A stretch of 64,000 bases of DNA, taken from the NCBI GenBank assembly GCA_963169105.1, contig OY720632.1, positions 53,601,136-53,665,135 on the forward strand, in the 5' to 3' direction. Origin of the DNA: Ceriagrion tenellum. Taxonomy: Eukaryota > Arthropoda > Insecta > Odonata > Coenagrionidae. Below the pieces are notes generated by a model, which made no database searches, was not told the origin of the DNA, and saw nothing but the letters and a program-made list of their open reading frames with translations. Position 1 is the first letter of the stretch; every line of letters begins with the position of its first letter. A program made the translations under genes and the position numbers. Positions 37,111 through 48,920 of this stretch are shown here, one piece after another.

Positions 37111-37200
37111 GCCCTGATGATGCGGAAATAAATCTGCAAGACGTTGGTTGAAAGAGATACTTGAATTAATTTATGTAACCGAGACCTATTCTTTAGATTC
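37111..37200 (+). mobile_element. CTGATGA / GACGTTGG repeat segment, decayed hammerhead-like
   Basis: CTGATGA at 37114-37120 is followed by a hairpin (TGCGGA 37121-37126 with TCTGCA 37133-37138, one G-T pair, 6-nt loop) and then AGACGTTGG (37139-37147). The arrangement parallels a hammerhead core (CUGAUGA, stem II, GAAAC) with the second box changed from GAAAC. Sequences like this mark Penelope-like element ends in animals. Family assignment is inference. Confidence 0.35.
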
Positions 37201-38342
37201 AATTGCGTATACGTACAAAATGATCAAAATAAACCTATATTTATATCCTAAATAATCAAAGCCAAGCTATCAAATTTAAACCCTGAGGTCTGTATTATGT
37301 AAAAGAACAGAACACACGTAGAAATTATACATTCATGGGTCAAAATCATCAAAATAAGAGGTTAAAAAGGCAATAGAATTAATAAATATTTAGCTCTAGC
37401 AGACTTCTGGCAATTTAAAATTTTATTTTTCAGTTTCAAATGGTAAGGGAAAGTTAAACTCCTATTGTAAATGTTCATAAGTATTTTTGTCTTCGTGCAA
37501 TATTTCTTTCTTTTGAAAGAAGCAGCATTTGATGAAGTATCTTTTCAACGAAACGATGTTCAATCTGGAGGTATTTTTGATGGATTTCCTTTAATTGTTG
37601 TCACACACAACTCATTACGCTTAGTTTCATGATTATAAGCATTCATCACTTAGTGCAATATTTTACCTCTTATAGGAATTTGATTGCTCTATACATGACT
37701 CAGCATTACACCTATATTAAAAGTATTACTGAAAAAAATATCCAGCAATATATGCATAATAAAGCCAAGGTCTTATGGTTACAAATACACATCATGTATT
37801 TAACTCTATTTTTTGGAAAATGTTGGGAATTAAGTAAATGAAAATGTCATGGTTTTTCAGAATTGGTGTAGCAGCATTCAGTTTTTAGGTAGAATGTGTG
37901 CTTGGGTGTTATTTGCATTTGTAACCTACAAAGAGTGTTTTACAGTATGTCGTATAAACGCTCCGAATCTCGATAAAAGCTGAGAAAGACAAACCTTATC
38001 ATGGTTAGTTTTATCTGATCGAACTTCTTTTGAATGAGTCTAAAAACATCCATGAATAATATTGAAGAGGTTGCGGTCGTACAAAAACCGATAAATAAAT
38101 TTAATGCTAACATGTATAATGCTCAATGGCTGTAAAACAAGATAATTTTGCGGATTGATTACTAAAGACGGAAGTAAAGACATAAAAGTATTTTCACTGT
38201 AAAATTTCATCTCCATCACTCAAATATAACATACCTAATGGAATGGATAAAACAAAATAGTTCAGTTACTGTCATCCTCAATCATTACTTCGGCACCTTA
38301 ATCTATTACATGAAAGTAAAGGTATTTGGAGTTCTCCATACA
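37201..38342. other. AT-rich sequence, no gene seen
   Basis: No gene or repeat was recognised. Confidence 0.4.
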
Positions 38343-38415
38343 TTAGTACTTATTATATATATCTTAAAAGATACTATACTTTTATGTATATATATATATG
38401 TATATTAAGTACTAA
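38343..38415. repeat. AT-rich imperfect inverted repeat
   Basis: TTAGTACTT (38343-38351) is mirrored by AAGTACTAA (38407-38415), with further partial pairing inward through TATATA tracts. Much of the inner pairing is low-complexity TA. Confidence 0.5.
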
Positions 38416-39249
38416 CGGAAGGTACCCGTTGAAATTAAACCGGTGGCAAAAACATAGAAGTTATTTTAGAAGAAAACCACTAAGCCAGAAAAATACTGTC
38501 AGCGTGTTCATTTGAGGAGTTCGTAACCTATCTTTTACGTTGTGTTCGTTATAGTGGACACCCTATCGGTTTTCCAGGTGCATGTAGAGATGAGTAACTG
38601 TTGGTCTTCTTTCATGCACGGGAAACCCAAAAATGGGCCACACAGACTCATTCCTACTTAAATAGCACACAGGTTGATAGATGGTCACCTCGTTCCTCCG
38701 ATTTTCTTGAGACGTCTGTATGAATTAACAGCTTCATCGCTTCCCTTATGTACATACATATATTTGCATTCAATGATTCAATTGAGTTGCCCTATATAAC
38801 GTTGATATGTGCATTGAGTATCTAATTCAGAATCGTCGAGTAGTGTACAATCCAGCGGTTGACCACATCAAAAGGAGCTTTTGCAGCAGTAACCATGTTT
38901 ATTTGACCTATGATTCCCCGTCTCCCGGATTGCGCCTTTAGTGTAAGGGGTAGGCATAACCATTGGTTTCGGTGACTAAATCAAAAATATATTGTGATTG
39001 TTTGTGCAAATTCCGATTTTCATGCACGTATATCCTTCAATGAGCGGAATTTCTCGTTATTCTTTCGGGTAAGAAGCATGTAGTGATATCATTATAATTT
39101 CTGCCATCTTAAAAAAAATCAAAGTTTCGAAGCAGATGGGTCTATATTTGAACCAGATTTATAGGTGGTCGCCCATCTGTAGGTTGAGTAAGGATGAAAT
39201 TGGTGCGGTTCTAAGCATAACCCGAGAAACACCACGGGGAGGTTTAGAG
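38416..39249. other. Unassigned sequence next to Helitron relic
   Basis: Slightly higher GC than the flanks in places (38500-38700, 38860-38960, 39170-39240). No gene was recognised. Part may belong to the Helitron whose coding end lies at 39493. Confidence 0.3.
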
Positions 39250-39290
39250 TATCAAGAAAAATGGGACTTAGTTTCCCATTTTTCTTGATA
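39250..39290. repeat. Perfect hairpin, 17-bp stem, 7-nt loop
   Basis: TATCAAGAAAAATGGGA (39250-39266) is exactly complementary to 39274-39290. It lies 3' of the Helitron helicase fragment on the minus strand. Helitron 3' ends carry a hairpin shortly before CTRR; here CTAA follows the stem on the minus strand (about 39243-39247), but the next base is A and not the usual T. The TTTTTCTTGATA arm also recurs near the tandem duplication, so the hairpin may instead come from a local inverted duplication. Confidence 0.7.
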
Positions 39291-39482
39291 CATCATTTTT
39301 TTGTATTTCTCTTTTTTATTCAATTTAATTTTTTGTTTAATGCTTGTAAACTATGAACATCATTTTATAATTTGATTTTTCTTGATATTTTCTTGATACA
39401 TCATTTTTTTGTATTTCTCTTTTTTATTCAATTTAATTTTTTGTTTAATGCTTGTAAACAATGAACATCATTTAATAATTTG
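39283..39482. repeat. 92-bp tandem duplication, 108-bp period
   Basis: 39283-39374 and 39391-39482 are the same length and about 97% identical (two or three differences near the right end), separated by 16 bp that again contain TTTTTCTTGATA. The high identity shows the duplication is much younger than the decayed coding fragment beside it. Confidence 0.9.
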
Positions 39483-39492
39483 TATCAACTCA

Positions 39493-39759
39493 TTAGAAAA
39501 TAGACTTATACACTACATCTACAGCTTGTCCCTTAGGAGTGCTGATAAATGGGTTGTTGCCGCTTGAAACGCGGGAGCAAGCCACGTAAAGTTGCCCATG
39601 CGTCAAATAGTGATCTTCCAAATGAAGGCAAGCCACTTGAAGAGTCTGTCCTTTTGACTTATGTATTGTCATAGAAATCAGATATGCCAATCCCGGATAA
39701 GGGAAATGACGCTGGAAAGCGTGTCTTGCAGCATTCTTCTCCCTTCGCGCGTGCCGCTC
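39493..39759 (-). pseudogene. Helitron RepHel helicase C-terminal fragment
   Basis: This is an 88-codon open frame on the minus strand, bounded upstream by an in-frame TAA (39762-39760) and ending at its natural stop. Helitrons are rolling-circle DNA transposons whose protein joins a Rep nuclease to a Pif1-type superfamily 1B helicase. Residues 31-40 (TIHKSKGQTL) match the helicase motif usually written as (T)(I/V)xK(S/A)QGxT(L/F), with Lys in place of the common Gln. Residues 55-64 (GQLYVACSRV) match motif VI with its conserved arginine. The end VVYKSIF corresponds to the usual Helitron C-terminus. The Rep domain and helicase motifs I-III are absent upstream, so the fragment is inactive. A stand-alone Pif1 helicase is less likely given the C-terminus. 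Confidence 0.8.
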
Positions 39760-40846
39760 TTAAGGAGCTTCATTAGATCACTGGTGGGTATGTATATGAA
39801 CAATCAAGTCTAATCTTAGTTATTTTTCCTCACAAGGACTAATTTTCTCGCAAAGAAGACATTCCTCTTGATTTAGAAGATTTTTTCGAAAAGCTACTCT
39901 TTTATCTATAAGGTATGTTGATGGATATATTTTTAAGTCAAAGGAGGGGAAACAGCGGCGAGTGAGAGTCTTAAATAGGCACCTTGATGATTGAGTGAGT
40001 GTAAGTTAACCGCACTTTAACACTTTTTAAGATATATGTAAATAACTCGTAACGTTTATGATGTGGGAATCAGTCTAAAAAACACTTCACAATCGTAATG
40101 AGAGGCACACGGTTTCACTACGTGTAACACATCTGCGTAATAAACGTTAATTAACAACGCTGGGTTTGTTGTAGCAACAGAGGCATTATTACCATTTCTA
40201 TTCGCTGCACATCAGTTTATTTCACTTTTGATTGCAGGTGTATTCTATTTTATTCCTTTATGTGTATCATTTATTACGTAAGTGTTCTCTCATATACATG
40301 CAGTGCCTCTATGATAGCTACTTTGAGAATATACATCGAAGAGTATACTTGTTGTAAATATGAATTGAATTTATCGATTACCCCCTAAGCTATCTATCAT
40401 ATATTTTAATGCTAGAGGCCTAATCATGAATAAATATTATGGATTTAGATGTTTGGAATTCTTGCCTAGGCTACGTGTTGCCTAAATTTTCCCTTTTAGT
40501 TCACCCAGTTTTTAGTCCTTAGCGCCACTTTGATTAGAATATTTTTAGTTGTTATTGTAAATATACGCAGATAATTGTAGCTAACGTGAGACTATGGTGT
40601 ACCTTCAATAACGATCGAGGAGATATGAAATACTTGATGCTTTGAATAATATCTTACTATTTTTGTGATCTAAAAGTTACTTTGTAAATGCTAGAGAGGA
40701 AATTTCTATTGCAAATAATGTGTAAGAGGTTTATGAAACGTCCATCGTGTGCCGAAAACGATGTTTGCCAGACTAATTCTAATTTGAATGCATTAAGCCC
40801 GTTCGGCTTAAATTAATAACTTAGAATGCCTTGTTGAAACAGAACT
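39760..40846. other. AT-rich sequence, possible Helitron upstream debris
   Basis: No further helicase motif was found on the minus strand. Otherwise nothing was recognised. Confidence 0.35.
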
Positions 40847-40935
40847 TGCTTCGTACCAGGCTGCAAAACAAGGTATGCGTCTACGAGGATTCAAGGAGAC
40901 TTGGATTGAAAAATAAGAATCTGTTCAATGCAGCG
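40847..40935 (+). pseudogene. Broken THAP-type zinc-finger fragment ending at a splice donor
   Basis: The + strand from 40847 reads CFVPGCKTRYASTR, close to the start of C2CH THAP DNA-binding domains (C-x-V-P-G-C followed by a basic/Tyr stretch). These occur in P-element-type transposases and host genes derived from them. The frame stops at 40907. The adjacent frame continues as KNLFNAA, resembling the LFxAP segment that follows in THAP domains, so one base has been lost or gained. A canonical GTAAGT donor lies at 40936-40941, right after LFNAA. The second C-x-x-H pair was not found. An in-frame stop precedes the first residues. Confidence 0.45.
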
Positions 40936-40941
40936 GTAAGT

Positions 40942-41560
40942 GCATTTCTTTTTACCTACACTGCAATGATGGTCATTGTGAATACTCAATTGATTTATTG
41001 ATTAATTGTTTATTTGTGTAATTAAATTTGGAGAGGGTTAAAATATATCTGTAGACTGGACGATATTACAAATGTGTATAATTACGTCCAGCGCATATTA
41101 ATATATTTTTATCCACTGCATTGTGATTAATTGCATGTTAAAACTATGTATATTCATAGTAAAACCAGTACGACGTGTTTGTTTACAAACTATCGACTGT
41201 ATTTACATTTGAACTTCCGTCCTTCATCACTAGGCGGCACCTATTTCCAAAATGTTGTTTGTATACAGAATTCTAGACAACAGTTTTTGGTGACGAGATA
41301 ACAATCCATAATATATACTCACGGGCCTAACCTTTGATAATCAAATCACTCGTTGCCAAGGAAATTTGCTATTGTTGACTTCAGTGAAAAATGTGAGATT
41401 TTTCAGCTAAATACATGATATTTAGACAGTTACGAGGTTTAAAAGAAAATTAACTGAAAGAGTTATAAACTTCATTTATTCAGCCATCCGTTAAATACCT
41501 CAGTCCTCTATCTTGAGTATAAGTACTTTTTAAAAACAAAAAATTTAACCACTGCACCGA
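40942..41560. other. AT-rich sequence, no feature seen
   Basis: No continuation of the THAP domain was recognised. Confidence 0.35.
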
Positions 41561-41756
41561 GCCCAAAGGTCCGAGACATGGACCACATGGGGGACTTTTA
41601 GGGGCTTGGAGGACTTTTTAAAATATCATTTGTTACGACTTAATATATCTATTATCTACATGCTAAATTTTAGCTAAATCGGTCCAGTAGTTTTAGCGTG
41701 ATGGAGCAACATACAGACAGAAAGACACCATTAAATTTTTATATATTAGTAAGGAT
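41561..41756 (+). mobile_element. Non-LTR retroposon / SINE-type 3' tail
   Basis: The segment 41679-41756 reads CGGTCCAGTAGTTTTAGCGT, then ACAGACAGAAAGACA, then TATATATTAGTAAGGAT. This order (GGTCCAGTAGTTTT, a CAGACAGACA stretch, and a terminal ATATTAGTAAGAT-like end) is a tail widely shared by RTE-type retroelements and their SINEs in arthropods and molluscs. No reverse transcriptase lies upstream, so this is a 5'-truncated copy. The left limit is uncertain. Confidence 0.6.
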
Positions 41757-42834
41757 ACCATTATTAATAATGTCACATAGTTAGTACGATAAATTTGCTC
41801 CTTAACATGACTCGCCAGAGAGTCAAGAGTTGTGAAGTATGACTGATAAAAACAAAGAGATGGGTATCGGTTACAGCGTGGCTGTTTATTAAAGTGGGTC
41901 CTAGTCGAGCCCAAAAAACCTAGCGCAGTAATCTCGTGGTCATGTAGAAACTGGGTTCAACAAATACATTAAAATATTTTTATCTGCACAAGCCTCCTAG
42001 ATCCTTAGACCGTAGTATTTATGTGTATCCTGACTGACGTCCCAAATTGGTAATTAATACATCACCACCTCAGGTAAATTTATTTGCTAGCCTTGTCTTG
42101 AAGCCTGCTTATTCAAACTTTTGGCAGACCCTCATCGCACTGAGACCACACTCGCTTTGTACCTCACAAGCTCTTCACCTGTGTGGCTGCTTACGATAGA
42201 TCAAACCTTTCATCCAATATGTCGTTGCAACAAACGCTGGCAATAAGTCTATTGATTTTAGGACTCTAAATAAGTAACAAGCCACTTTAGTAGCCATGCA
42301 TAAAACACTTTCACTCAGTAAGCAAAAATTTGCTACTTAGACAACGTATGTCTAACGTAGAGTAATATTTAAATGAAAACATAAATAATACAATTTTTAT
42401 GCTGTCTTAAACATCTGAAATCTACAGGTTGCATAATAATCTGCATGAAAATTGGCTGAAGCGTGGATACCACACGAGAAAAAATGGTCGATTTGTATCA
42501 TTCGTGACTTTTCTCCCCGTATTTATCTTCCAAATTCATGTAATTATCTTTTTTTAATCTTTAATAATATCCATTAGGTTCCTTTTCCTTGAAGGTACTC
42601 GACTTTTTTATACAGGATTATACAAAACAGTTATTGGTTGAAGACATTTAGTACATAAAATTATGCCAAAATATTGTGACCCTTGAACAGCACTCGAATG
42701 ATCCTTGGCAATACCTTCGTTCTGAAATTTTAAGCATGCGTTAACGAGCATCACAAACCTGTGGCCAAAGGAGGGAAATTAAAAAACAAGTAACATATCT
42801 TCAGATAATATTCATTGATGGGTTTTTATTGATA
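41757..42834. other. AT-rich sequence, no gene seen
   Basis: No gene or repeat was recognised. Confidence 0.4.
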
Positions 42835-43020
42835 TCATCGGTTTGCTTCCCAACAATGGGGCCTTAGTTCAAATACCAGCCGAGTCCATGATATTCATTG
42901 GAACAATTATCCTTATTGGGGTGCTACGTGGAAAAGCACATTAAGAGATGCCCTCCGATTGGACGTAAAGCCACGGCATCATAGCACTTATCGCTAAAAA
43001 ATGGATAATGTAGGCGACAG
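42835..43020 (+). mobile_element. Decayed tRNA-derived SINE
   Basis: A tRNA-like head contains TGCTTCCCAAC and a B-box-like GTTCAAATACC at 42867-42877, followed by AGCCGAGTCC. The body then carries CCTCCGATTGGACGTAAAGCC-like sequence (42952-42972), a block typical of arthropod SINE bodies. It is diverged from the pol III consensus (B-box G to A changes) and no complete A-box is visible, so it is not a functional tRNA gene. Confidence 0.5.
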
Positions 43021-43224
43021 GTTTCTCACAACCTTTCTTCCATTCCCGATATAGTCTTTTCATGAGCAATGAACCAACCAGTCTTCAACGGCGTTTACAC
43101 TCTCTGTTGCCTAAAATAGAGAATGAATCAGCCGTGAAATCCCTCAAACCGTAAATACTCAAACAGTAACTGCCATACCATTTATTTTAGTTTCTTCTAT
43201 GTCACATAGTTTTGTTCAATTTTA

Positions 43225-43274
43225 AAATGATTTTATTGGCTGAGAAAACAAATGATTTTATTGACTGAGAAAAC
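43225..43274. repeat. 25-bp tandem duplication
   Basis: Two adjacent 25-bp copies differ by one base (TTATTGGCTGAG against TTATTGACTGAG). Confidence 0.85.
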
Positions 43275-43900
43275 AATGAAAAACCTTACTCCTACGGCAA
43301 ATTGTAATAGAGAGCAGGAATGAAAATGCTATTCTGAAAATTTTAAATACTGTCCACAGCCTGCTTATTTGATTTTTATTGCATATTCATACATTGTGTA
43401 TCAATTTTAGCACGTTTTCCAGAAGGAAATACAACCGTGAATTTCGTGGTAGTGGCGATCAACGCATACATGTTGACCTTTGTTTCATTTTTGAATAGCT
43501 TATTAATCTTAAGAAATAGCTTATTGGTAATGCATACGCAGCAGTTATTAGAAGGCACAAGAACAATATCCAGACAAAACTAATACTTTTCATACGCGAA
43601 TGATCAGGTATTTTATGAACCTAAAATTAACCATTTCGGAAAATCAAATGAAACTGCTAAAATTAAATATCACAATTTTCTTTGAAATACTGAAGGATTT
43701 GATTTGCAAATTAAGTTATCGAGGGAATAAAAAAATACTCACACTTAAAAAAGAGCATAATATTTAAATTTTAAGAGTATAATACTCGTAAAATATTTTC
43801 TCAGACATACAGGCAAAAATATCATTCAATATGAAAATTGTATGAAGGATTATATTTCTCAAGCAGCAAAAACACCCATGTTATTTGAAAGAAAAGATAC
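43275..43900. other. AT-rich sequence, no feature seen
   Basis: No gene or repeat was recognised. Confidence 0.4.
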
Positions 43901-44060
43901 CCAGCCCCATGTTGAGCTCAAGCCGTCATACGGCAACAAAGCTACTGCGTCAACGGGGAGGTCCCTTCCCGGTCACCGGGGCCGCTGCGCCCCGGGCTAT
44001 CCGTCCCCCATTGCACGACACGGGGAAAAAATGAATACGCCACATCCTGGTTTCAAACTC
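43901..44060. other. Isolated GC-rich patch
   Basis: About 150 bp of CpG-rich sequence (GGTCACCGGGGCCGC, GCGCCCCGGG) in an AT-rich setting. An 81-codon + frame (43842-44087) spans it, without a recognised domain. It may be a short insertion or a regulatory element. Confidence 0.3.
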
Positions 44061-44976
44061 ACTTATTTTCTAGGTTTTAGAAGATGATAGGATTCACAAG
44101 AAGTCATCCAATATTTTTTTTCTTTTATTAGAATTATAAAATACTGGTGATATTATTAACTAGATAGAATAAACTTGATTTCATGCAATGATACGATTGA
44201 TTCATCTAAAACAATTCAATTTTCATTTTGGACAACTTTTTCATACTGATTCAAGAAAAAGCATGACTAACATAGTGAATTACTCCATTATATTATTTTC
44301 CCGTGTCTTAAGATAATGCACATTTGTGCCGAAAGGTTTTTAGCATAACTTTTAACTAGAATTTACACCACAGTGACACCTATCATTTCCCCATTGAACT
44401 TGAAGTCATTGCAGTTCAGATGACAAGATGATGCAAATAAGATGCATAACTTTAGTGGCTTTATGTTTCCGATGAGCAGTTTAATCATTCCCCCCTTGTT
44501 CTAACAATGCCTAAAATTCAGTTAAATTTATATGCATTTATTTGACTGCATTAAAAATGGATAGTTTAATAAATTTTATAAATAAAAATAGTCTATAATT
44601 AAATCCTTTCAAAATATGTATGAAACCAGCATGCAGTAATAGTAGGTCATTTTCTCAGTGTTTGTACATGCCTATGAACGAATCAGATCAAACGATTTGA
44701 AAGTTGTAACCATAGGTACAAACATGTTGAGTCTATTTACTCACCGAGATAAAGGGCATCATTCACTGTACACTTAGTCAAATTTTCTGAATTCATTTAT
44801 ATATTCATTTCTGGATGAAGAAAATAATTAGTTTTCTCTGCCCATATTTCCTTCTACTCACTCCTGTAGATAAAAAAAACCTATTTTGAATTAATACCTT
44901 TATCAAAAAATAAAATATCACTCGGTTACCAGCTTTAAAATGTACGCCCATCACCATTGGTAGAGCGCTTTATGTT
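44061..44976. other. AT-rich sequence, no feature seen
   Basis: No gene or repeat was recognised. Confidence 0.4.
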
Positions 44977-45420
44977 TCAAAAATTTATTCCACTTAAAGA
45001 ACTAGCAATATTAATTTTAGTCTTTGGAGGAGCATTATTTTGAAAGTACGTAATGCAAAATAAGTTCATCAGACGGTAAGAGTAAATACCTAATGTTATC
45101 TGGAGAAGTAGAAAAGCTCTACGACAAGAGTAATAGGGCATATTAATGGTTATTAATGCCTGGTTGAGATTAAGAAAACGGCGGATGTAAAGGCATGTTG
45201 AGAAACATCCTGCCATAGTTTCATGAAACAGAAAAAAGAAATAAACTGCACTAACAACACAGAAATGACAAAAGGAACACGATATTAAGCCAACTGGGAG
45301 GCAGCTACCAAACAATACGAGGGCTAATAACCTGAGAGGTAGGTGCACTACGTGACAGAAGAGAGAAACAGGCTTATTGCATTTTTCTCTGACACCTGCT
45401 TGAATTAAACTTTGCTCCAC
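44977..45420 (-). other. 147-codon open frame of unknown status
   Basis: This is the longest ATG frame outside the GC-rich or strongly biased tracts. The product is hydrophobic and rich in Leu, Phe, Ser and Cys, with a possible membrane segment around residues 28-65, but no recognised family and no convincing signal peptide. The + strand is mildly purine-rich, which lowers stop frequency on the minus strand. No splice or promoter context supports it. Confidence 0.15.
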
Positions 45421-45480
45421 ACAAAATCACACCTTAATTCAGAGCAATTTCTCAATATTCATCCTTGGTAAGACATCCCA

Positions 45481-46080
45481 GAGCCCTGCCATAGCGCGTA
45501 TCCAGGCACGTGAGGCGCCTTAGTATCCCGCCATCGCTATACCTGGGTTTCTTCCGTTCGCCAGCAAGGTGGCGCCACAAGGCTTAAGCCTTGCGAGGAG
45601 GGATCCGCGAAAAAAATGATGCCAAGACGTGAGAAGAATCCCCGGAAGGAGACGACAGCAGTCTTACTTTGTGCCGAATATGGCAGCGTGGGAGGGAGGA
45701 AAGTGGGAGGGGAGAAGGGGTGTAGGGCATGGGGGAGGAGGGCTCGAAGAAGATAGGAGGTGGAGGGAAGAGGGAGTACTATGGCGGAAAGTGAAGAAGA
45801 TACCGAGGAAAGGAGGGGCGGAGGGAGGGAGAGAGAAGAGGTAGGAGGACGGCTTGTCACTATCGAGCTCAACGTATTGGCAATACGAGAGGGTTGTATG
45901 TATGGACTGCTATCGCGTTTACCGCATTATTTGCTTGCACCCTCGAGCACCGTAGGGGGGGAGGGGCACTTTATTGGGATAATGGAGCCTGTGATCTGGA
46001 TTCCCAGTTTTATAATAAATGATTTATTTTTGTAGCCTGGAATACTGTTGAGAATAGGAATAGAGCTTTGAGGGGGACGC
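45481..46080. other. GC-rich island 11, purine-rich on + strand
   Basis: Starts with a CpG-rich segment (45485-45660) and then a GGAGG/GAAGA-rich tract (45680-45860). Frames on both strands are low-complexity. The right part (45860-46000) is mixed. Confidence 0.45.
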
Positions 46081-46700
46081 GGCTGCAAAATCAAGAACAC
46101 CAAGTGATTCTTGCACTTAAATCTAATATATATTTCCGACCAGATTCTACAGTGGAAGCAAGTAACTAATAACTATAGTACGCAAAATAATACGTCATAT
46201 GAAGAAATATGAATGAAATACTTCGAGTACCCGGATAGATTTTTCTTAGTACTTAGTTCAAAGGAATAAAATATCTTGCAACAGAAAATATTTGTTTTAT
46301 GGTTTTTTTGCCAAGCATTATAATAATTTATGTAAAGCAAGCTTATACTATGATAAATCATATTTCTAATTGCATAACCTAAAAAGGTCAATTATTTCCA
46401 CCTGCATTAGTTTTCATACCCTTTTACTATTCGCTGTCCGAGAAGGTACAGTAGTATAAAAATGGTTTTGATTGTTTTGATATATTTTACACACATGGAA
46501 ACTTGGAGATTTTCTATTCATGAAATTAAATAATTATTTAAATACCATTACTTAAATAAAATTATCTTTTGGCCAATGATGTAAATTATAGCGATTAAAA
46601 ATGTAAGGTGCTCAAATTCAACCTTTTAGAGAGAGTTTCAAATCATTATATCCATCTTTCGGAGGTGTAATATTGGACACGATCAAAGCAGATGCAGATA
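46081..46700. other. AT-rich sequence, no feature seen
   Basis: No gene or repeat was recognised. Confidence 0.4.
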
Positions 46701-47470
46701 AATAAAAAAGAGATGCTCTTATGCATTGTCCCACGCCTGCCATATCTCCTTCGCGGTATTTCCCCGAGGGTCATTCGGGGGCCATACAGCCGTTGTTTCG
46801 GTGCCACAGTTCGGTTGTCTGCGAAGAGCGTGTGCTACTCGCATAGCCCACTACATCATCCATCGAGGCAAAACAACGAGGCCTCTTAGATAAGGCTGCC
46901 GGATGCCTGGCTGTTGCAAGAGAGAGAGAGGGAGTAACAGCAACAGCTAGGCCATTTCGGAGAATGGCTGACGATAACGCTGCGCCAATGGAGGATGCCG
47001 TAATATTCCGGCCGTAAAGCGGATTGAGGTGTGAGGTGCTGCCCTCCGGTGAAGGTGCGTCGAAACACAAAACGAACGGTTACACTCCACGGGTCCAATC
47101 AAACAATCCGAAATTCGTTCCGCTTCTTTTTTTTCAGAACTCTTTTTGTTTACCCAAGCGTTCGTTCACGCGGACGCGGAATATAACGGCCAAATGGGAT
47201 AGCGATATAGGGATTAATAAACGTTGAGCACTTATGGACGCAATACGCGCGCTTCCCGGGTGCGTCTAAATAAAAAAGTATAGCTCGCCGGGGAATATTA
47301 AGCGATTGGCCTCAATTATTCGCAACTCCTGTTATTTACAAGTGTCCATAGCGATGCAGCCCACATGATGCATAGCGAACATTTTTAATGCTTCATTTGC
47401 CGTTTATTTATGAGTACTGCCTTCCATCGAAACCTATCGGTTCTCTAGGCAAGATGCGACTAAAATGAGC
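46701..47470. other. CpG-rich island 12, largely non-repetitive
   Basis: This island is not polypurine apart from a short GAGAGA run near 46920. It is dense in CpG at 46740-47070 and 47150-47300. The minus frame 46771-47070 (99 codons) has a balanced composition but no recognised domain. The part 47180-47440 holds AT words typical of homeodomain/fork-head sites (GGGATTAATAAACG, TTTATTTATGAG) beside CpG-rich sequence (TTATGGACGC at 47232-47241). Among the islands this is one of the better candidates for a promoter or enhancer. Confidence 0.4.
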
Positions 47471-48920
47471 GCATGATGGAAAGTGAGGAAATGCGTGCAA
47501 ACTAAACAGAATTTTGTGAACTATTTGGTGACAGAAAATATTTTTCCCCTAAAACATCTTAAGAATAAATGCCTCGTGCAAATGGGATAGTTATGAAAAG
47601 ATATTCACATAATCACCTTCGGGGCAGCTAGAGAACATGATTTGAAATAAGTATTGCACGTAAAACAAAATAATTACAGCCGATTATAATGATAAAAAAT
47701 AATGTGAATCACGCTTAAGTGCATATGAATTTGGAGCATAATTGCAAAAGATATTAAAAAGCAAAAAAATGTGCATGATTCTATGCAAGAGTACTCCTCC
47801 AAAAATATATCGTTTCAAAAAGCCTCACTAATATGTTTTGTTTTCAAAGGTCTTGGGAATTACTATTGCCTTATAAAATGAATACAGCTAATGAAGATCA
47901 GTGTGAATTTATGCAAAATACCTCTGTGGTCCTATCGGTATCTGATAAACAGCAACACCTTTTTACCGATGCAAATGTTTGCAATCGTCAAGTAGACACG
48001 AAGTTTCATATAGAAATTAACAAATTGTACGTTTTCTCACAAATAAAGGAAAGTACTTCCTCTCCTTAAGAGCGTTTATGCTCAAAACCTAACCTCTAAA
48101 AAATCTAGATAAATAGTTATATATATTGCAGCGATAAAAATCATGCTATTAATAAATACAAGGGTATATTCCAAGGTGTAGGTTGTGCCGCAGCAAATAT
48201 TTTATCCTTCCACAAGAAGTGGTGGAAGTGAAAACGCATATGCATTTTCAATTTCAAAATAATTCATTTTAATTATCCAGAGTAAAATAAAATGTATTCT
48301 TCCCTTCAACCAGTCAGACTCATGGGCAGTCTCACCAATATCCTAATTAACGTTTCATAAAGAAATAATTATTAATTTGTCAAGGCAATTTAAGGTATCA
48401 TGAGAATATGCCAATTTAACGACTTCATATACGATAATCGCATTACATATTTTCAAACGTAACTGAGGTGCTAAAATCATATGGTAATAGGAGATGTAAC
48501 TGCCGTTGAATGAAAGAACAATGAGCAAATGCATCTTTAGAGGAGTATGGCTATTTTTAGCTTCGTTAACACTTTTACCACCATTACTTGGAGTGTGATC
48601 TGTCGGATAACACAGGTTAAGTTGGAAAAGAGAGGATATTTTCTTTTCTTTACATGCACAGAGCCACCTACCTACCTACGCAATTTATTTCTCTAACTCA
48701 GCATAGGTTCAACTTCTTCAACCCGACCATGAAACCTATTTCCTTCTATTCCCGTTCCCATTCACTCAACATCCTGCTATCAAATATTCCTACCACAATG
48801 ATGTTCAAAACTACAAGAAATTCATTATATACATGTCCACTTTACCCTCTTAGAGATGGAGAAGAAAAAAGAAACAAGTGAAATTATCTATACAGTCCTT
48901 GCAGGATGACAGACAGGGGA
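47471..48920. other. AT-rich sequence, no gene seen
   Basis: The 78-codon + frame at 47833-48069 has no recognised domain. Confidence 0.4.

Noticed and set aside
44741..44794. Minus-strand ATG frame ending at GGTGAGT as a first exon
   Set aside because: Only about 18 codons, with no partner exon or promoter. Such matches are common by chance.
46771..47070. 99-codon minus-strand frame in a CpG-rich island
   Set aside because: Balanced composition but no domain, and the setting looks regulatory. CpG-rich sequence has few stop codons.
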